Notes under the pieces: model-generated
The model's database searches: none
Told to the model about the DNA's origin: nothing
What the model saw: the letters and a program-made list of their open reading frames with translations, nothing else
Translations under genes and position numbers: made by a program
Shown here: in pieces, positions 42,444 to 52,013 of the stretch
How positions within the stretch are numbered: the stretch's first letter is position 1
How the letters are laid out: each line of letters starts with the position of its first letter
Source of the DNA: Gordoniibacillus chartarius
GTDB taxonomy: Bacteria; Bacillota; Bacilli; Paenibacillales; NBRC-103111
Reading direction: 5' to 3'
NCBI RefSeq assembly: GCF_042432825.1
Contig: NZ_JBHLWN010000027.1
Location: 1-64,000, forward strand
Length of the DNA stretch: 64,000 nt

Positions 42444-45400
42444 CTAACAAATGACATATTCGCACCGGTTCGTAAAATAGAGCCCTGCTTCCTTCACCTT
42501 CAGGCCGAGCATCGACTCCCACTTCTCGGCGTATCTCCGAACCTGCGGCGCATAATACCGTACGAACTGCTCCCGATGCTCCTCCTCGAACAGATCCGTC
42601 TTGAAATCGACGATAACCCAGCCGTCGTCTTCTTCGAACACAAGGTCGATAACGCCCTTGAGCAGTCGCGGCACAGCCTCAGTCTTCTCCATATCCATAA
42701 ACGAAAACTCGTGATACGCCTGCTTCGCCTGCCGTCTGCGCCGCCATAGCTCGCTGACCAGCACGCGCTGCACGGTTGCCGCCGCCTCAGGCAGCCACTT
42801 GGCGTCGAGCTCTTCCTCCTCGGCCGCCAGCCGCACGAATGCCTCCAGCCGTTCAGCCCGCAATCCGCCGCCGAGAGCGTCGATGCAGCGGTGCACAACA
42901 GAGCCGAACGCCATGCCTCGGCCCTCCGAAGGGCGGGGCAGGTCCACGTCTCCGCCGGCCTTCGTCAGCGCGGTCACATTGATGCGAGCATATGACGGCG
43001 TACCCTTCTCAGCCAGCCATTGCCGCCATGGCTCGAGCGACGCGGCAACATCGGGCGCACGCGTCATTGGCTCGCGAACCGCCGCTTCCGCCGACACTTC
43101 CTCCAGCTCCGGCTGGCGCTGGAGCGACACGGCCAGCTTGCTCCATGGGTCGATCGCCGGCTTCGAAGGATATAAGCTGACGATGAGCAGCTGCTTCGCA
43201 CGGGTGGCCGCAACGTAATGAAGACGGTCTTCCTCCGCATGCTGGTACACGCGTTCCTTCTCCGCCTTCTCCATCCAACCGGCAGGCTGGGCTACAACCT
43301 CTTTCGTATAAGCATCCTTGTCGCGGCGAATTGTAAAATACCCGAGAGCCGGCTCAACGCTTCGGTCCACGTGCTCCTCCGCATCGAAATCGTTATGCCC
43401 GCACGGACATGCAAGGAAGACTACCGGAGCCTCCAGCCCCTTCGCTTTATGAAGATTCATAATGCGAACGGAATCGCCGGAGCCGGCGAACAAGCCGGTG
43501 CCCTCAAGGGCGTCCGCTTCCCTCAGGCGCCGTAAATACGACGTCAGCTCGAACCAAGCCGCAGAAGCCGGCAGCTCTTGCTGAATCAGCTCGATCAGCT
43601 TCACCAGCGTTCCTGCCCGGATCTCCCCCGTGTCCCGAACCGCCGCATATGGAATGAGCCCCAGGTCGTCCACGATCCCGACGAAAGCGGCCAAAGCAGG
43701 CATGGATCGCACTCGACTCCAATAAGAACGTATTCTCGCCAACGCGTCTCCGACCAGCTTCGCTTCGGCCGATGCGAATTGCTCCTCTTCCGCTGCCGGG
43801 AACAACGCAACGCGGCCCATCTCCATCGCATAGTGGAACAGCGCCACGTCACTAAGCCCGAACAAAGGTCCGCGCAGTACCGCCAGCAACCGAACCGCAT
43901 CCGTGTAATCGCCCAGAAACTCGGCAAGCTTCAGCAGCGCTTCCAGCTCCTCGCCGCCGGCGCGGTCGCCGGACGTATCGGAAGGAATGCCGTAGCGCTC
44001 GAGCTTGGCGGCATACAGCCCGATAAACTCCCTGCGCTTCAGCAAAATCATAAAGTCGCCGGGATCCGCAGGACGCGACACACTTTTGCCATCCACCACA
44101 TCTTCCACTTGCATACCGCCGCGGCACGCCCAAGCGATCCACGCCGCGATGCGTTCGGCATCCCAAAGAGCGATGTCCGCTTTGCGGTCGCGTTCCTGCT
44201 TCGGCACGGTCAGCACCTGTACGCCATGCGCCGACTTCTTCCCCTTCGGGTTGACACGGCGCGTCAGCATCGCCGTAAAGCCAGCCTGATGATCGGCCTT
44301 CTCCCCGGCCGGAACAAACTTGCTCTCGAACGCATAATTGACGTATTGGCCAATCGACTGCACCGAGCGAAAATTTTGCGTTAACTGCAGCACCTCTCCA
44401 AACGAGGCCATACGCCCTTTGACAAAGTTGTACGTCGATATATCCGCCCGGCGGAAACGGTAAATCGACTGCTTCGGATCCCCTACGATGAACAAAGATC
44501 CCGGCCTTGGCACCTGCTCCCGCCAGCGGTCCTCATCCGGCAGCGCCCCGGTCAGGAGCAGCATCATCTCCGCCTGAATCGGGTCCGTATCCTGAAATTC
44601 GTCGACAAGAAGCCGGGTGTACCTGCGTCCGAAATACTGGCGCACATCCCGATGCTCCCGCAAAAGCTCAGCTGTCTTCATCAGCAAATCCTGAAAATCG
44701 AGCATCCCGCCTTCCATCCGATTCGCCGCCGCAGAACGTACCGCCGGCAGTACGAAGCGTATCAGCTTCGGATGCAAATATTCGCGCCACGACTCCAGGA
44801 ACGGCCCCAATACAGTGCGCTGCCATTCGAGGAACGCTTCCTTGATTCGCTTCGCCTCGCCCTTATCCGTCCACCGGTTTTGCGTCACGTCAAGCGTACG
44901 GTCGAACAGCTTTGCTAAATCGAGTACAACCCGATCGTCGCCCAAGTCCATATTCCGTACGAATCGCTGCGCATGACGCACGGTCTCCTGCAGCGTATCC
45001 CAGCCTTTGTCCGGCGGTATGCTCGGAATGAATCGTGCCGCATCGTGTACAAGCGCAGGCAGCGACAGACGAATCACATCAAAGTCGGGACGATCCGTGT
45101 CCTCCGTATAAATAACGACGTCTCCGTACTGCGCTACGCGGTGATAAACAGCGCGCAGCTCCTCCGGCTGCACGCCGAGATCGAGCAGCTCCTGCAGCAG
45201 GACATCCCGGCCCTCATCCCTTAAGCGCTGCAAATAGGCGTCGAAGCTCCGGTCGCGCAGCTCCTTCGACTCCGTCTCGTCGATTTCGCGAAACCCAGGG
45301 TCGAGCCCCGCTTCAATCGGCCGCTCCCGGAGCAGCCTGCCGCAGAAGCTGTGAATCGTGCCGATAAAGCCTCGGCCAAACTGCATCACCGCAAGCTCGA

Positions 45401-45692
45401 GCCGCTCACGCTCCACCCGGTTCCCGCCCGCAGCAGCCTTCTGCAGCTCCTCCTCCAGCTTCAAGCGAAACCTTCCGCTTAGCTCGGAAGCGGCTTTGTT
45501 CGTGAAGGTGATGGCGGCAATCTCGCCAATCTCCGCCTCTCCTTGCTTGATAAGGTTGATCATCCGGCCGACGAGCGATGTCGTCTTGCCCGAGCCGGCA
45601 CCCGCCTCCACCAAGAAGCTGACACCAAGCTCCTGCAAAATTTTACGGCGGGCGTCCTCATCCTCCCGTCTCGCTCTCTCGATATCAAGCAT
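42444..45692 (-). CDS. UvrD/RecB-like helicase with C-terminal PD-(D/E)XK nuclease
   Basis: A 1082-residue superfamily 1 helicase fused to a nuclease, in the manner of AddA/RecB but shorter than typical AddA. Motifs in order: Q-like start, Walker A VEAGAGSGKTTSLVGR (about 29-44), AAITFTNKAASEL, GFIGTIHSFCGRLLRERP, LLVDEFQDTDPIQAEMML, LFIVGDPKQSIYRFRRAD, LTQNFRSV, and RIMNLHKAKGLEAPVVFLA. The nuclease residues are Asp1016 (GVIDLVF), Asp1029 and Lys1031 (IVDFKTD). It overlaps the upstream nuclease gene by 8 bases. Together they would unwind and trim DNA ends, either as a second AddAB-like recombination complex or as a defence module. Confidence 0.9.
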   Translation of the reverse strand: MLDIERARREDEDARRKILQELGVSFLVEAGAGSGKTTSLVGRMINLIKQGEAEIGEIAAITFTNKAASELSGRFRLKLEEELQKAAAGGNRVERERLELAVMQFGRGFIGTIHSFCGRLLRERPIEAGLDPGFREIDETESKELRDRSFDAYLQRLRDEGRDVLLQELLDLGVQPEELRAVYHRVAQYGDVVIYTEDTDRPDFDVIRLSLPALVHDAARFIPSIPPDKGWDTLQETVRHAQRFVRNMDLGDDRVVLDLAKLFDRTLDVTQNRWTDKGEAKRIKEAFLEWQRTVLGPFLESWREYLHPKLIRFVLPAVRSAAANRMEGGMLDFQDLLMKTAELLREHRDVRQYFGRRYTRLLVDEFQDTDPIQAEMMLLLTGALPDEDRWREQVPRPGSLFIVGDPKQSIYRFRRADISTYNFVKGRMASFGEVLQLTQNFRSVQSIGQYVNYAFESKFVPAGEKADHQAGFTAMLTRRVNPKGKKSAHGVQVLTVPKQERDRKADIALWDAERIAAWIAWACRGGMQVEDVVDGKSVSRPADPGDFMILLKRREFIGLYAAKLERYGIPSDTSGDRAGGEELEALLKLAEFLGDYTDAVRLLAVLRGPLFGLSDVALFHYAMEMGRVALFPAAEEEQFASAEAKLVGDALARIRSYWSRVRSMPALAAFVGIVDDLGLIPYAAVRDTGEIRAGTLVKLIELIQQELPASAAWFELTSYLRRLREADALEGTGLFAGSGDSVRIMNLHKAKGLEAPVVFLACPCGHNDFDAEEHVDRSVEPALGYFTIRRDKDAYTKEVVAQPAGWMEKAEKERVYQHAEEDRLHYVAATRAKQLLIVSLYPSKPAIDPWSKLAVSLQRQPELEEVSAEAAVREPMTRAPDVAASLEPWRQWLAEKGTPSYARINVTALTKAGGDVDLPRPSEGRGMAFGSVVHRCIDALGGGLRAERLEAFVRLAAEEEELDAKWLPEAAATVQRVLVSELWRRRRQAKQAYHEFSFMDMEKTEAVPRLLKGVIDLVFEEDDGWVIVDFKTDLFEEEHREQFVRYYAPQVRRYAEKWESMLGLKVKEAGLYFTNRCEYVIC

Positions 45693-48576
45693 ACGACTCC
45701 ACCTCCGTCAGAGGATTGAGCGGCGCCGCTCGGTCCGGATCCTTCCGCTTCTCCTTCATCCATTCCGCATGCGGTCCGCACACTTCCCGATACTCGCACC
45801 AGCTGCACTGCCGGGCATCCTTGGTCGGGGGAAAGATCCCCCTGCGCATCGCTTCCAGCATACGGCCGATTAGCCGCGCCGTATCCTCGGCCCGGTCCTG
45901 GCTTCTCGTTATCTCATGTCCTTGTCCCCGAAACGTAGGAAAATAATACCCCGCCTCCACCACCTTCGCTTCCGGGTCCAATCCGCTGCGCCGCAGCCAC
46001 TGCTGGGCGGCGGCCGCATAGACGGCGTGCTGAAGCTGCGTACCGCCGGCAAAATACCCGTCCTCGCGGTATTTGCGCGAGCTGCCGGTCTTGTAGTCGA
46101 GTATTTTGTACGTATGCGGCTCCAGCTCATCGATGCGGTCAATATATCCCCGCAAAGACAGCGTCAGCCCTTCTCCCAGCTCCACCGTGAACGGTTCATC
46201 CTCACCGTGCAGCTCCAGCTCCATGAAACGCGGCTGCGACGTGCGGCTCTGTTCCGAATTCCAAAAGATCGCCGCGTCTCTGCGAATGTGCTCACATTCC
46301 TTCAGCATGACATGCTCGCTTGGAGCCGGGATTTCCTGCACGGCTTTCTGCAGCGCCTGCTCCGTAATGCGCTCCAATCGGGTTCGATCGTGACTACCGC
46401 CCTGCTCATTCGTCTCCGCCCAGTAGCGCTGGTAAATTTCGTGCAGCAGCGTTCCCCGCTGCGCGGCATCCAGCCACCGCGACCGGTCAAACTCCGCCGG
46501 CTCCTTCGGCCGGACGCGCAAAATCTCTTGATAAAAATATTGCAGCGGACAGCGCGCGAACAGCTCCAGCTTGCTTACGCTCGTCGCTGCCGGAACAGGT
46601 TCATAAGGACCGGGATCGAACACCCCGTCATACGGTCCGATTTCGCCGTCCATCCGGCTCTCCAGCGCCAGCTGTCCTGCATGAAGCGATGGATACGCCG
46701 CAAGTACCTCATGAAGTCCCGCCCGAATCGTTCGGCTACCTCCGATCAGCGTCTTCAGCCATACCTCCTGCGCATCGATGGGGACCCGCCCGCCGGAAGA
46801 CAACACGCCTGCCGCCTGCGGAAGCGCATGATGCAAATCCTCGTAGCCGGCGGTCTCACGGCCGCTTTGCAGCCGGAAGCACTGCAGCAGCTCGAAGGCC
46901 GCGTTCTGTTCTTGCTTATCGGCGATCCGGTACGAGCTATAGCTCATCGTACATTGCCCGCGAATGGCGCCGAGCCGCTCGGCCCTGGCTTGCTCCTCCT
47001 GCTCCGCACGCGCTTTCGCCGTTTCGAGCCGGGACGATATCCGCTGCCGTTCTTCGTCGAGCAGAATCGGGTCTTGACTGGAGGCAAGAGCCCAGCTCCT
47101 CTCATCCATACCGATGATGAACGTATAGGGCCGGCCGGTCTGCCCCCCGTCTTGCAGAGAGGCCACTTGCAGCCGCCCCTCCGACGGAATGCCGCTCCCG
47201 CCAAAGGTTAGCCGCTCGATTTTGTCCCGGACGAATCGAATCGCCATCGGCCGGTCCATCGTTCCCGTATCTGCGCAACGGAGCGTTTCGAGCATCTGCC
47301 GGATGCACGCTTGGGCCACCGCTTCGTATTCCCCTCGCGCCGGTACCGATTGCAGCATCAGCTGAATACCTACCGCTACGGCTGAAGGAGACCACGCCGC
47401 ATCGTCCTCCGGCAAACAGGCGAACCAGTTCTGGAACCAGTCGGCAAGCCTTTTGGCCGGGGTAGTATCAACAGGGTCGGCATCCGGAGCTATCTCGTTC
47501 AATGCCTGCGGCACGATTTGCGTAAGGATGTCGTACCTGTCCCGCCCCCAGCCTATGCCGGATTTTTCCAGAACACGGATATAGCTTCCGGTCGATATCG
47601 ATTCCTCCGCCGCCGGTGGGCGCAGTATGCCTTGCTTCAGCGCCAGCAGGATCCAATCCAATTGATAGCCCGATTCCAGCCAGGCAAGAAATAAACGCAC
47701 GGCCTGGCCCGTTACGCTGTAATCGATCGGAATGCCTCCCGAATAGATGCAAGGAATATCGTACTGGAGCGCGGTCGTATAAACGGCAGATGTATACAGA
47801 CCGGCATTCGAAACGATCAGCTCTGCCTGATCAGGCGGAATGCGGCGTTCCGCCATACGGCGAAATACTTCACGCACCTCGGAGACAGGACCGTGTGCAT
47901 GGAAGAACTCCATATGTTGATAGGGAAAATCTGATTCCGGCATTGTAAACGCTGCATCCGCCTCCAGCATCGTCAAGCGTCCGCCGGTAATCGTCTCCAG
48001 TGCCTCCCGCTCAGCCGCCGATAGGCGGACGTGTCTGTCCATCAAATAAACCGTTTGTCGGGGATCCGGCTCTACATAATGGCGCATTTCCGCCGCATCG
48101 GCCAGCCGGTGCCGGGCAAGGTATTCCTCATACAGCTCCAGCAGCCTCCGCACGTAACGTCCCTTCGGCATGCTCTCGAACGAATCCGGCTGCAAGTGCT
48201 CCGAGCGGATCATCGCATGGCGCAATTCTTGGATCGCGCTTAGGAAACAGCCCACTACCCCGGGGGACAGCAGCTGCAGCGGTACGTAAGGCTCAGGCTC
48301 TTCCACGGCGATCCGATGCATGAACCGGTGCACGGCCCAGAACGCATCCTCGGCATTCAGCTCCGCCACACCTTTCTCCGAAAGCGGCAGCCGGGCGCTA
48401 TGCCCAATAAGCGATTGCGGTGTCGCGATCTCGATATTTATGACTGCTTTGCCGGTGCGGCACAACCGTTCCAGCCATTGATGTCCGGCCGCATGACTGC
48501 GGGTGATCAACACTTTCCTTTGCAATGGGAACTGCTGCAATATCGTTTCAAGATGGGCCAAGCGGCGACTGGTCAT
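45685..48576 (-). CDS. AddB-like PD-(D/E)XK nuclease with Fe-S cysteines
   Basis: A 963-residue protein resembling AddB: a degenerate helicase-like N-terminus lacking Walker A (KVLITRSHAAGHQWLERL), a UvrD_C-like middle (LQVASLQDGGQTGRPYTFII), and a C-terminal nuclease with LRGYIDRIDELEPHTYKILDYKTGSS split across GYIDRID and ILDYKTG. Four cysteines fit the AddB iron-sulfur cluster: one in FARCPLQYFYQEIL and three at 924, 927 and 933 (QCSWCEYREVC). ATG 48576 is chosen because GGGAGG lies eight bases upstream; the frame continues upstream only through the decayed WYL gene. It is followed by the RecB-like gene, the same order as addB-addA. Confidence 0.85.
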   Translation of the reverse strand: MTSRRLAHLETILQQFPLQRKVLITRSHAAGHQWLERLCRTGKAVINIEIATPQSLIGHSARLPLSEKGVAELNAEDAFWAVHRFMHRIAVEEPEPYVPLQLLSPGVVGCFLSAIQELRHAMIRSEHLQPDSFESMPKGRYVRRLLELYEEYLARHRLADAAEMRHYVEPDPRQTVYLMDRHVRLSAAEREALETITGGRLTMLEADAAFTMPESDFPYQHMEFFHAHGPVSEVREVFRRMAERRIPPDQAELIVSNAGLYTSAVYTTALQYDIPCIYSGGIPIDYSVTGQAVRLFLAWLESGYQLDWILLALKQGILRPPAAEESISTGSYIRVLEKSGIGWGRDRYDILTQIVPQALNEIAPDADPVDTTPAKRLADWFQNWFACLPEDDAAWSPSAVAVGIQLMLQSVPARGEYEAVAQACIRQMLETLRCADTGTMDRPMAIRFVRDKIERLTFGGSGIPSEGRLQVASLQDGGQTGRPYTFIIGMDERSWALASSQDPILLDEERQRISSRLETAKARAEQEEQARAERLGAIRGQCTMSYSSYRIADKQEQNAAFELLQCFRLQSGRETAGYEDLHHALPQAAGVLSSGGRVPIDAQEVWLKTLIGGSRTIRAGLHEVLAAYPSLHAGQLALESRMDGEIGPYDGVFDPGPYEPVPAATSVSKLELFARCPLQYFYQEILRVRPKEPAEFDRSRWLDAAQRGTLLHEIYQRYWAETNEQGGSHDRTRLERITEQALQKAVQEIPAPSEHVMLKECEHIRRDAAIFWNSEQSRTSQPRFMELELHGEDEPFTVELGEGLTLSLRGYIDRIDELEPHTYKILDYKTGSSRKYREDGYFAGGTQLQHAVYAAAAQQWLRRSGLDPEAKVVEAGYYFPTFRGQGHEITRSQDRAEDTARLIGRMLEAMRRGIFPPTKDARQCSWCEYREVCGPHAEWMKEKRKDPDRAAPLNPLTEVESYA

Positions 48577-48608
48577 CCGTCGTACCTCCCGGTCGTATTT
48601 TCGCGTTA

Positions 48609-48943
48609 TTACCGATACAGCTCTCGCCAGCGTTCCAACTGCTCCCTCATCGCGTCCCGATACGATGCCGGCTCCAAGATTTCCGCATCCGGACCGTAAG
48701 AATTCACCCACATCAGAAACTCCCGGTCATGATTCAACACAACCTCCAGCAGAGGACTGCCGTCCGCTTCGTCTTTCATTTTCGGCTCGACAAACCATTC
48801 TTCCTCCTTGATGTACCGGGCTACCTTCGGCGGGAAGCGGCTTTAAACCGGATATCGCGCCCCTCTCCCCGCTCGATCGAGAACGTATTTTTCATATATT
48901 GGCGGATGCTGAAATTCCCTTTATCAAATGTACGATCCGTAAT
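48609..48943 (-). pseudogene. C-terminal remnant of a WYL-domain transcriptional regulator
   Basis: Two frames rebuild the end of a YafY-type WYL regulator. The first reads NFSIRQYMKNTFSIERGEG and RDIRFKA; after a frameshift near 48845 the other reads FPPKVARYIKEEEWFVEP, LLEVVLNHDREFLMWVNSYG and PDAEILEPASYRDAMREQL, ending at TAA. These match the usual WCX C-terminal part (IRF.P.vary..., then WilsfGp.aeVleP). The helix-turn-helix and WYL core are gone. The remnant sits 32 bases upstream of the nuclease-helicase pair on the same strand. Confidence 0.7.
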
Positions 48944-49191
48944 TCAGGTTAAATTTACTATTCCATGGAAAGAAGTCCGATACCTGCCTGAGACTTCTAT
49001 TTTTCGTTCCATCGCCCGATACTTGCAGCCTGTTGCTTGTTGTATGACAGCATAGCATCCTCTTCATGTCGAGGGGATGTCAGCGAACATGTGTTTCCTT
49101 TTGATTGTTTGAAGAAGGAGTTTGCTTCTATTTCTTGAATTTCTAATTTTATCGAAACATTCATCAAATTGGAGAAGGGAGCGGGTTTATT

Positions 49192-49542
49192 ATGATGATA
49201 AAAGGTATCGGCGGAATATTTTGGAGGACTAAAAATCTAGATGCGATAAAAAAATGGTACAGTGAAGTACTGAAGATTGAAATTGAACATTGGAATGGGA
49301 CTATACTCAAACCCCAATCGGAAACAGAAATTACCTTTTCTTTCTTTTCTGAAGACGACCCTTACTTCCCAACCGAACAGCAAGTCATGTTAAATTTCGA
49401 AGTCTATAATCTAAACGAGACTATTCAGCATCTTGAACAAATTGGTGTGCCTCTTGTAAAGGAAAAAGAGATTAGCGAATTCGGCAAGTTTATTTGGATT
49501 AAAGATCCTGAAGGCAGACTGATTGAGCTGTGGGAGAAATAA
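49192..49542 (+). CDS. VOC (glyoxalase/bleomycin-resistance-like) family protein
   Basis: A 116-residue single vicinal-oxygen-chelate domain. It starts GIGGIFWRTKNLDAIKKWY, a usual first beta-alpha unit, and ends EFGKFIWIKDPEGRLIELWE, where Asp and the late Glu belong to the metal-site region. Members bind metal and small electrophiles or antibiotics; the substrate cannot be told. A GGAGAAGGGAG site precedes the ATG. Its GC content is lower than that of the helicase region beside it. Confidence 0.85.
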   Translation: MMIKGIGGIFWRTKNLDAIKKWYSEVLKIEIEHWNGTILKPQSETEITFSFFSEDDPYFPTEQQVMLNFEVYNLNETIQHLEQIGVPLVKEKEISEFGKFIWIKDPEGRLIELWEK

Positions 49543-49611
49543 CGGGTTGTCATTATTCATATTTTGTTGAACAAACGGATGCTTGAGCATTATTTTATTG
49601 GATGGGATCGT

Positions 49612-49872
49612 ATGAATTATATTAAATACATCTTACTGGCTTTGAATATCTTTGGGGGAATTTATTTAGTAAACATGGATATCGGATTTTATTTCTGGTC
49701 TCCAATAATTTATTTTTATGGTCTGGGGCTCATTTGGTCGTTCCTATGCTTTGTATCCATTATTTCTATTCCAATAGAAAATGAAAGACGCTTTCATCAT
49801 AAATTTGTAATCTTCTTGGTTATGTTTCTAAGTGTCCATTGGCCAATGATCATATTAATAAAATCATTTTAG
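49612..49872 (+). CDS. Hypothetical small membrane protein
   Basis: An 86-residue AT-rich product with three hydrophobic helices (YIKYILLALNIFGGIYLV, IIYFYGLGLIWSFLCFVSII and FVIFLVMFLSVHWPMIILI). No known family. The ATG at 49612 gives a clean first membrane helix, though its ribosome binding site is weak. It follows the VOC gene by 69 bases and may share its transcript. Confidence 0.4.
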   Translation: MNYIKYILLALNIFGGIYLVNMDIGFYFWSPIIYFYGLGLIWSFLCFVSIISIPIENERRFHHKFVIFLVMFLSVHWPMIILIKSF

Positions 49873-50183
49873 AATTGATTAGCTGGGACATTATACAGAA
49901 AGCCCATATAAGGCCCCAAAAGATTGGATGGATACCTGACACTTCCGACAGAGTAATGAACGTAGAACGACTGTTGGGGTGCTGCCTGACCCTACCGTTT
50001 ACTGCAGCATCTGCGCCATGATCGATTCGTTAGCAATAGCTGTAGTTTCAGGCGATCCGACCGTCTGCATAATTCCGCACATATTTATTCAAATTCGCAT
50101 TGAAACCTTGTCCCCCCTTCCTCCGTAATAAGAAAAAGCCTAGACGTTGTCTAGTAAACCATTACCATTCGGGAGGAATTACT
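49873..50183. other. Intergenic stretch without a recognisable gene
   Basis: About 310 bases between the small membrane protein and the TerB-like gene. No family-like frame, hairpin terminator or clear promoter was found. A GGGAGGAA ribosome binding site for the downstream gene closes it. Confidence 0.5.
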
Positions 50184-50690
50184 ATGGGTTTGTTTGATAT
50201 GTTCAAAGGCGACAAGAGCACTGAAGGCATGACACCGCACTTCGCATTTGCCACTTCTTTGCTGTACATGATGCAATCCGACGGCGAAATGGATCATGAA
50301 GAAGTCGGCCAGCTGCTGGCCGTTCTCGGCGGCGAAAACAAGAACGGCGTCATCGGCGTCGGCGCCAACAACCGCGAGCTGCTCGACCGCGCATTGAAAT
50401 ACATTCGTTCGAATTCGGTCGACAAGTTCATCAGCGAAGCCGCTCCGATTCTGACCGACGCTCAGAAGATGTGCATCCTGGTCAACCTCGTCGACTCCTC
50501 GCTGGCTGACGGCGAGCCGGAGCGCCAAGAGCAGGAGCTGTTCGCGAAGTTCATGAAAGGCTTCGGCATCGATGAAGCCCGCTTCACGCCGTTCTTCGAA
50601 GTCATCGTCCTGAAGAACGACCGCTCCGTATTCCTGAATCAGAATCACCCGAAAAATCAAGCAGGCTACCAGGTAAGCCTGACTGTGTAA
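50184..50690 (+). CDS. TerB-like tellurite-resistance family protein
   Basis: A 168-residue soluble helical protein beginning GLFDMFKGDKSTEGMTPHFA. The TerB-type domain shows MMQSDGEMDHEEVGQLLAVL and later LVNLVDSSLADGEPERQEQE, two acidic helix-loop-helix units that bind metal in TerB homologues. ATG 50184 follows GGGAGGAATTACT; an upstream in-frame extension of 28 codons has no such site. It is a single gene with a strong terminator. The role is unknown; membrane stress or metal-related functions are assigned to the family. Confidence 0.75.
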   Translation: MGLFDMFKGDKSTEGMTPHFAFATSLLYMMQSDGEMDHEEVGQLLAVLGGENKNGVIGVGANNRELLDRALKYIRSNSVDKFISEAAPILTDAQKMCILVNLVDSSLADGEPERQEQELFAKFMKGFGIDEARFTPFFEVIVLKNDRSVFLNQNHPKNQAGYQVSLTV

Positions 50691-50709
50691 CGGAAAAACG
50701 CACATATGC

Positions 50710-50753
50710 AAAAATCCCGATTCGTTCGCGATCAAGCGCAATCGGGATTTTTG
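50710..50753. terminator. Bidirectional terminator between TerB-like and DUF7309-like genes
   Basis: AAAAATCCCGATT and AATCGGGATTTTT form a near-perfect stem with T-runs on both strands, placed between two converging genes. Confidence 0.85.
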
Positions 50754-50757
50754 CTGT

Positions 50758-51801
50758 TTACCGGCCGAATTGATGCAGCATGACCGACTTCGCCTGTTCC
50801 AGCACCGGCAGCTCCGATGCCACGTACGCTTGCAGCTTCAAGCCGGTAATCAGCTGGTGCATATAGTCGAACACCCTCGGATTCGCGGCCCACAGCCCCT
50901 CCGGCAGTATGCCGGCTGATTGAATCAGCTCCAGCATCCGGGCCGTTACCTCGCGCGGAGCGCTCGACTTCTCGAACAGGGCTGTGTGCAAAATCATTTC
51001 CGATTCATGATCGACAACGAGCAGCATCAGGGGATAGAACGGCTTGTCCCCTTCTTGGATCGGCATCGGCAGGAAAAAACAGTCCATCTCCCATAAGGCG
51101 CCCTTGGCCGGCTTGAGCGATTTGCGCAGCTTGGCAAGCTGCAGCTGGTCAAGCGGGCCTGCTTCAGGATCTTCGGGGATCATGCCGGGTCCCGGCACGA
51201 TCCGTTCCTCGCCCCAATTAATCGGCGATGTTCCGGTCCGGTGCGGCACACGGGTAACGAATGCTCCCTTCGGATCGAGCATATCGTCGGGATTCGACCG
51301 GTACGCCGAGGCTGTCTGCAGCGTCTGCTCGATCGCTACGGTCAGGAACGCCGCCAGCTCATCCGAAAACTCCGGCCACGGCACATACCCCGGTTCAAAC
51401 AACCGAAAGCTCGGCCATGCTCCGGCTCCCCTATACGACAGCCCCAGCTCCTTGATTCGCTTAAGCTCTACAGGATACAGCTCACGACGATCTTCGAACG
51501 AGAGCAGAAGGCTGTGCTGAATATATCTCGGATCTTCATCCAGCGACCCTGACAGCATCCCTTGCAGCGTATATAACCCCGTATCGCCCAAGTAAACGGC
51601 AAGACCTGTCATATGCCCGCCGCGCCCCAGTACGCTGCAATAGCCCGTCAGACTGGAGGCAGGGTCCTTCACGGCGACAATATGAATGTCCTCCATCCAC
51701 TCCCAGCATCGGGAACGTTTAAACTCCGAGGCCATTTCGTACAGTCTGCCCCATACTTCGATATTTAGCGGCGATTTGGCCGCTTTCGCTCTGTTGCCCA
51801 T
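50758..51801 (-). CDS. Conserved hypothetical protein (DUF7309/DUF6930-like)
   Basis: A 347-residue soluble protein with two apparent domains. The first (about 1-180) has YEMASEFKRSRCWEWMEDI and SVLGRGGHMTGLAVYLGDTGL; the second (about 225-345) has PLMLLVVDHESEMILHTALF and PEGLWAANPRVFDYMHQLI. I recall this pairing in Paenibacillus proteins annotated with domains of unknown function, but cannot confirm the numbers. No catalytic motif is evident. It stands alone, convergent with the TerB-like gene. Confidence 0.7.
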   Translation of the reverse strand: MGNRAKAAKSPLNIEVWGRLYEMASEFKRSRCWEWMEDIHIVAVKDPASSLTGYCSVLGRGGHMTGLAVYLGDTGLYTLQGMLSGSLDEDPRYIQHSLLLSFEDRRELYPVELKRIKELGLSYRGAGAWPSFRLFEPGYVPWPEFSDELAAFLTVAIEQTLQTASAYRSNPDDMLDPKGAFVTRVPHRTGTSPINWGEERIVPGPGMIPEDPEAGPLDQLQLAKLRKSLKPAKGALWEMDCFFLPMPIQEGDKPFYPLMLLVVDHESEMILHTALFEKSSAPREVTARMLELIQSAGILPEGLWAANPRVFDYMHQLITGLKLQAYVASELPVLEQAKSVMLHQFGR

Positions 51802-52013
51802 TCCGCAGATTCCTCGATTCCGGTCGGCATCGCAAGCTCAATTGCTTTGCACACGCCTGCATGACCATGGTAGAATTCAGTCCATATTGAATGCTTGTCG
51901 CAGTATTTCGTACCTTCCCATTGTACGACGAATCCGAAGCTTCTGCCAGATGCGGCATGGTCATACACTGATCTAACCGCGCTGCTTCACCAAAGAAAGG
52001 AGCTCAACCTGTC

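Noticed and set aside
45916..47211. 431-codon plus-strand frame opposite the AddB-like gene
   Set aside because: Antisense shadow with Arg/Leu/Gln-rich composition and no recognisable motif.
51765..51968. 67-codon minus-strand frame overlapping the start of the DUF7309-like gene
   Set aside because: GTG start without a ribosome binding site and a 37-base overlap with a better gene; no family resemblance.
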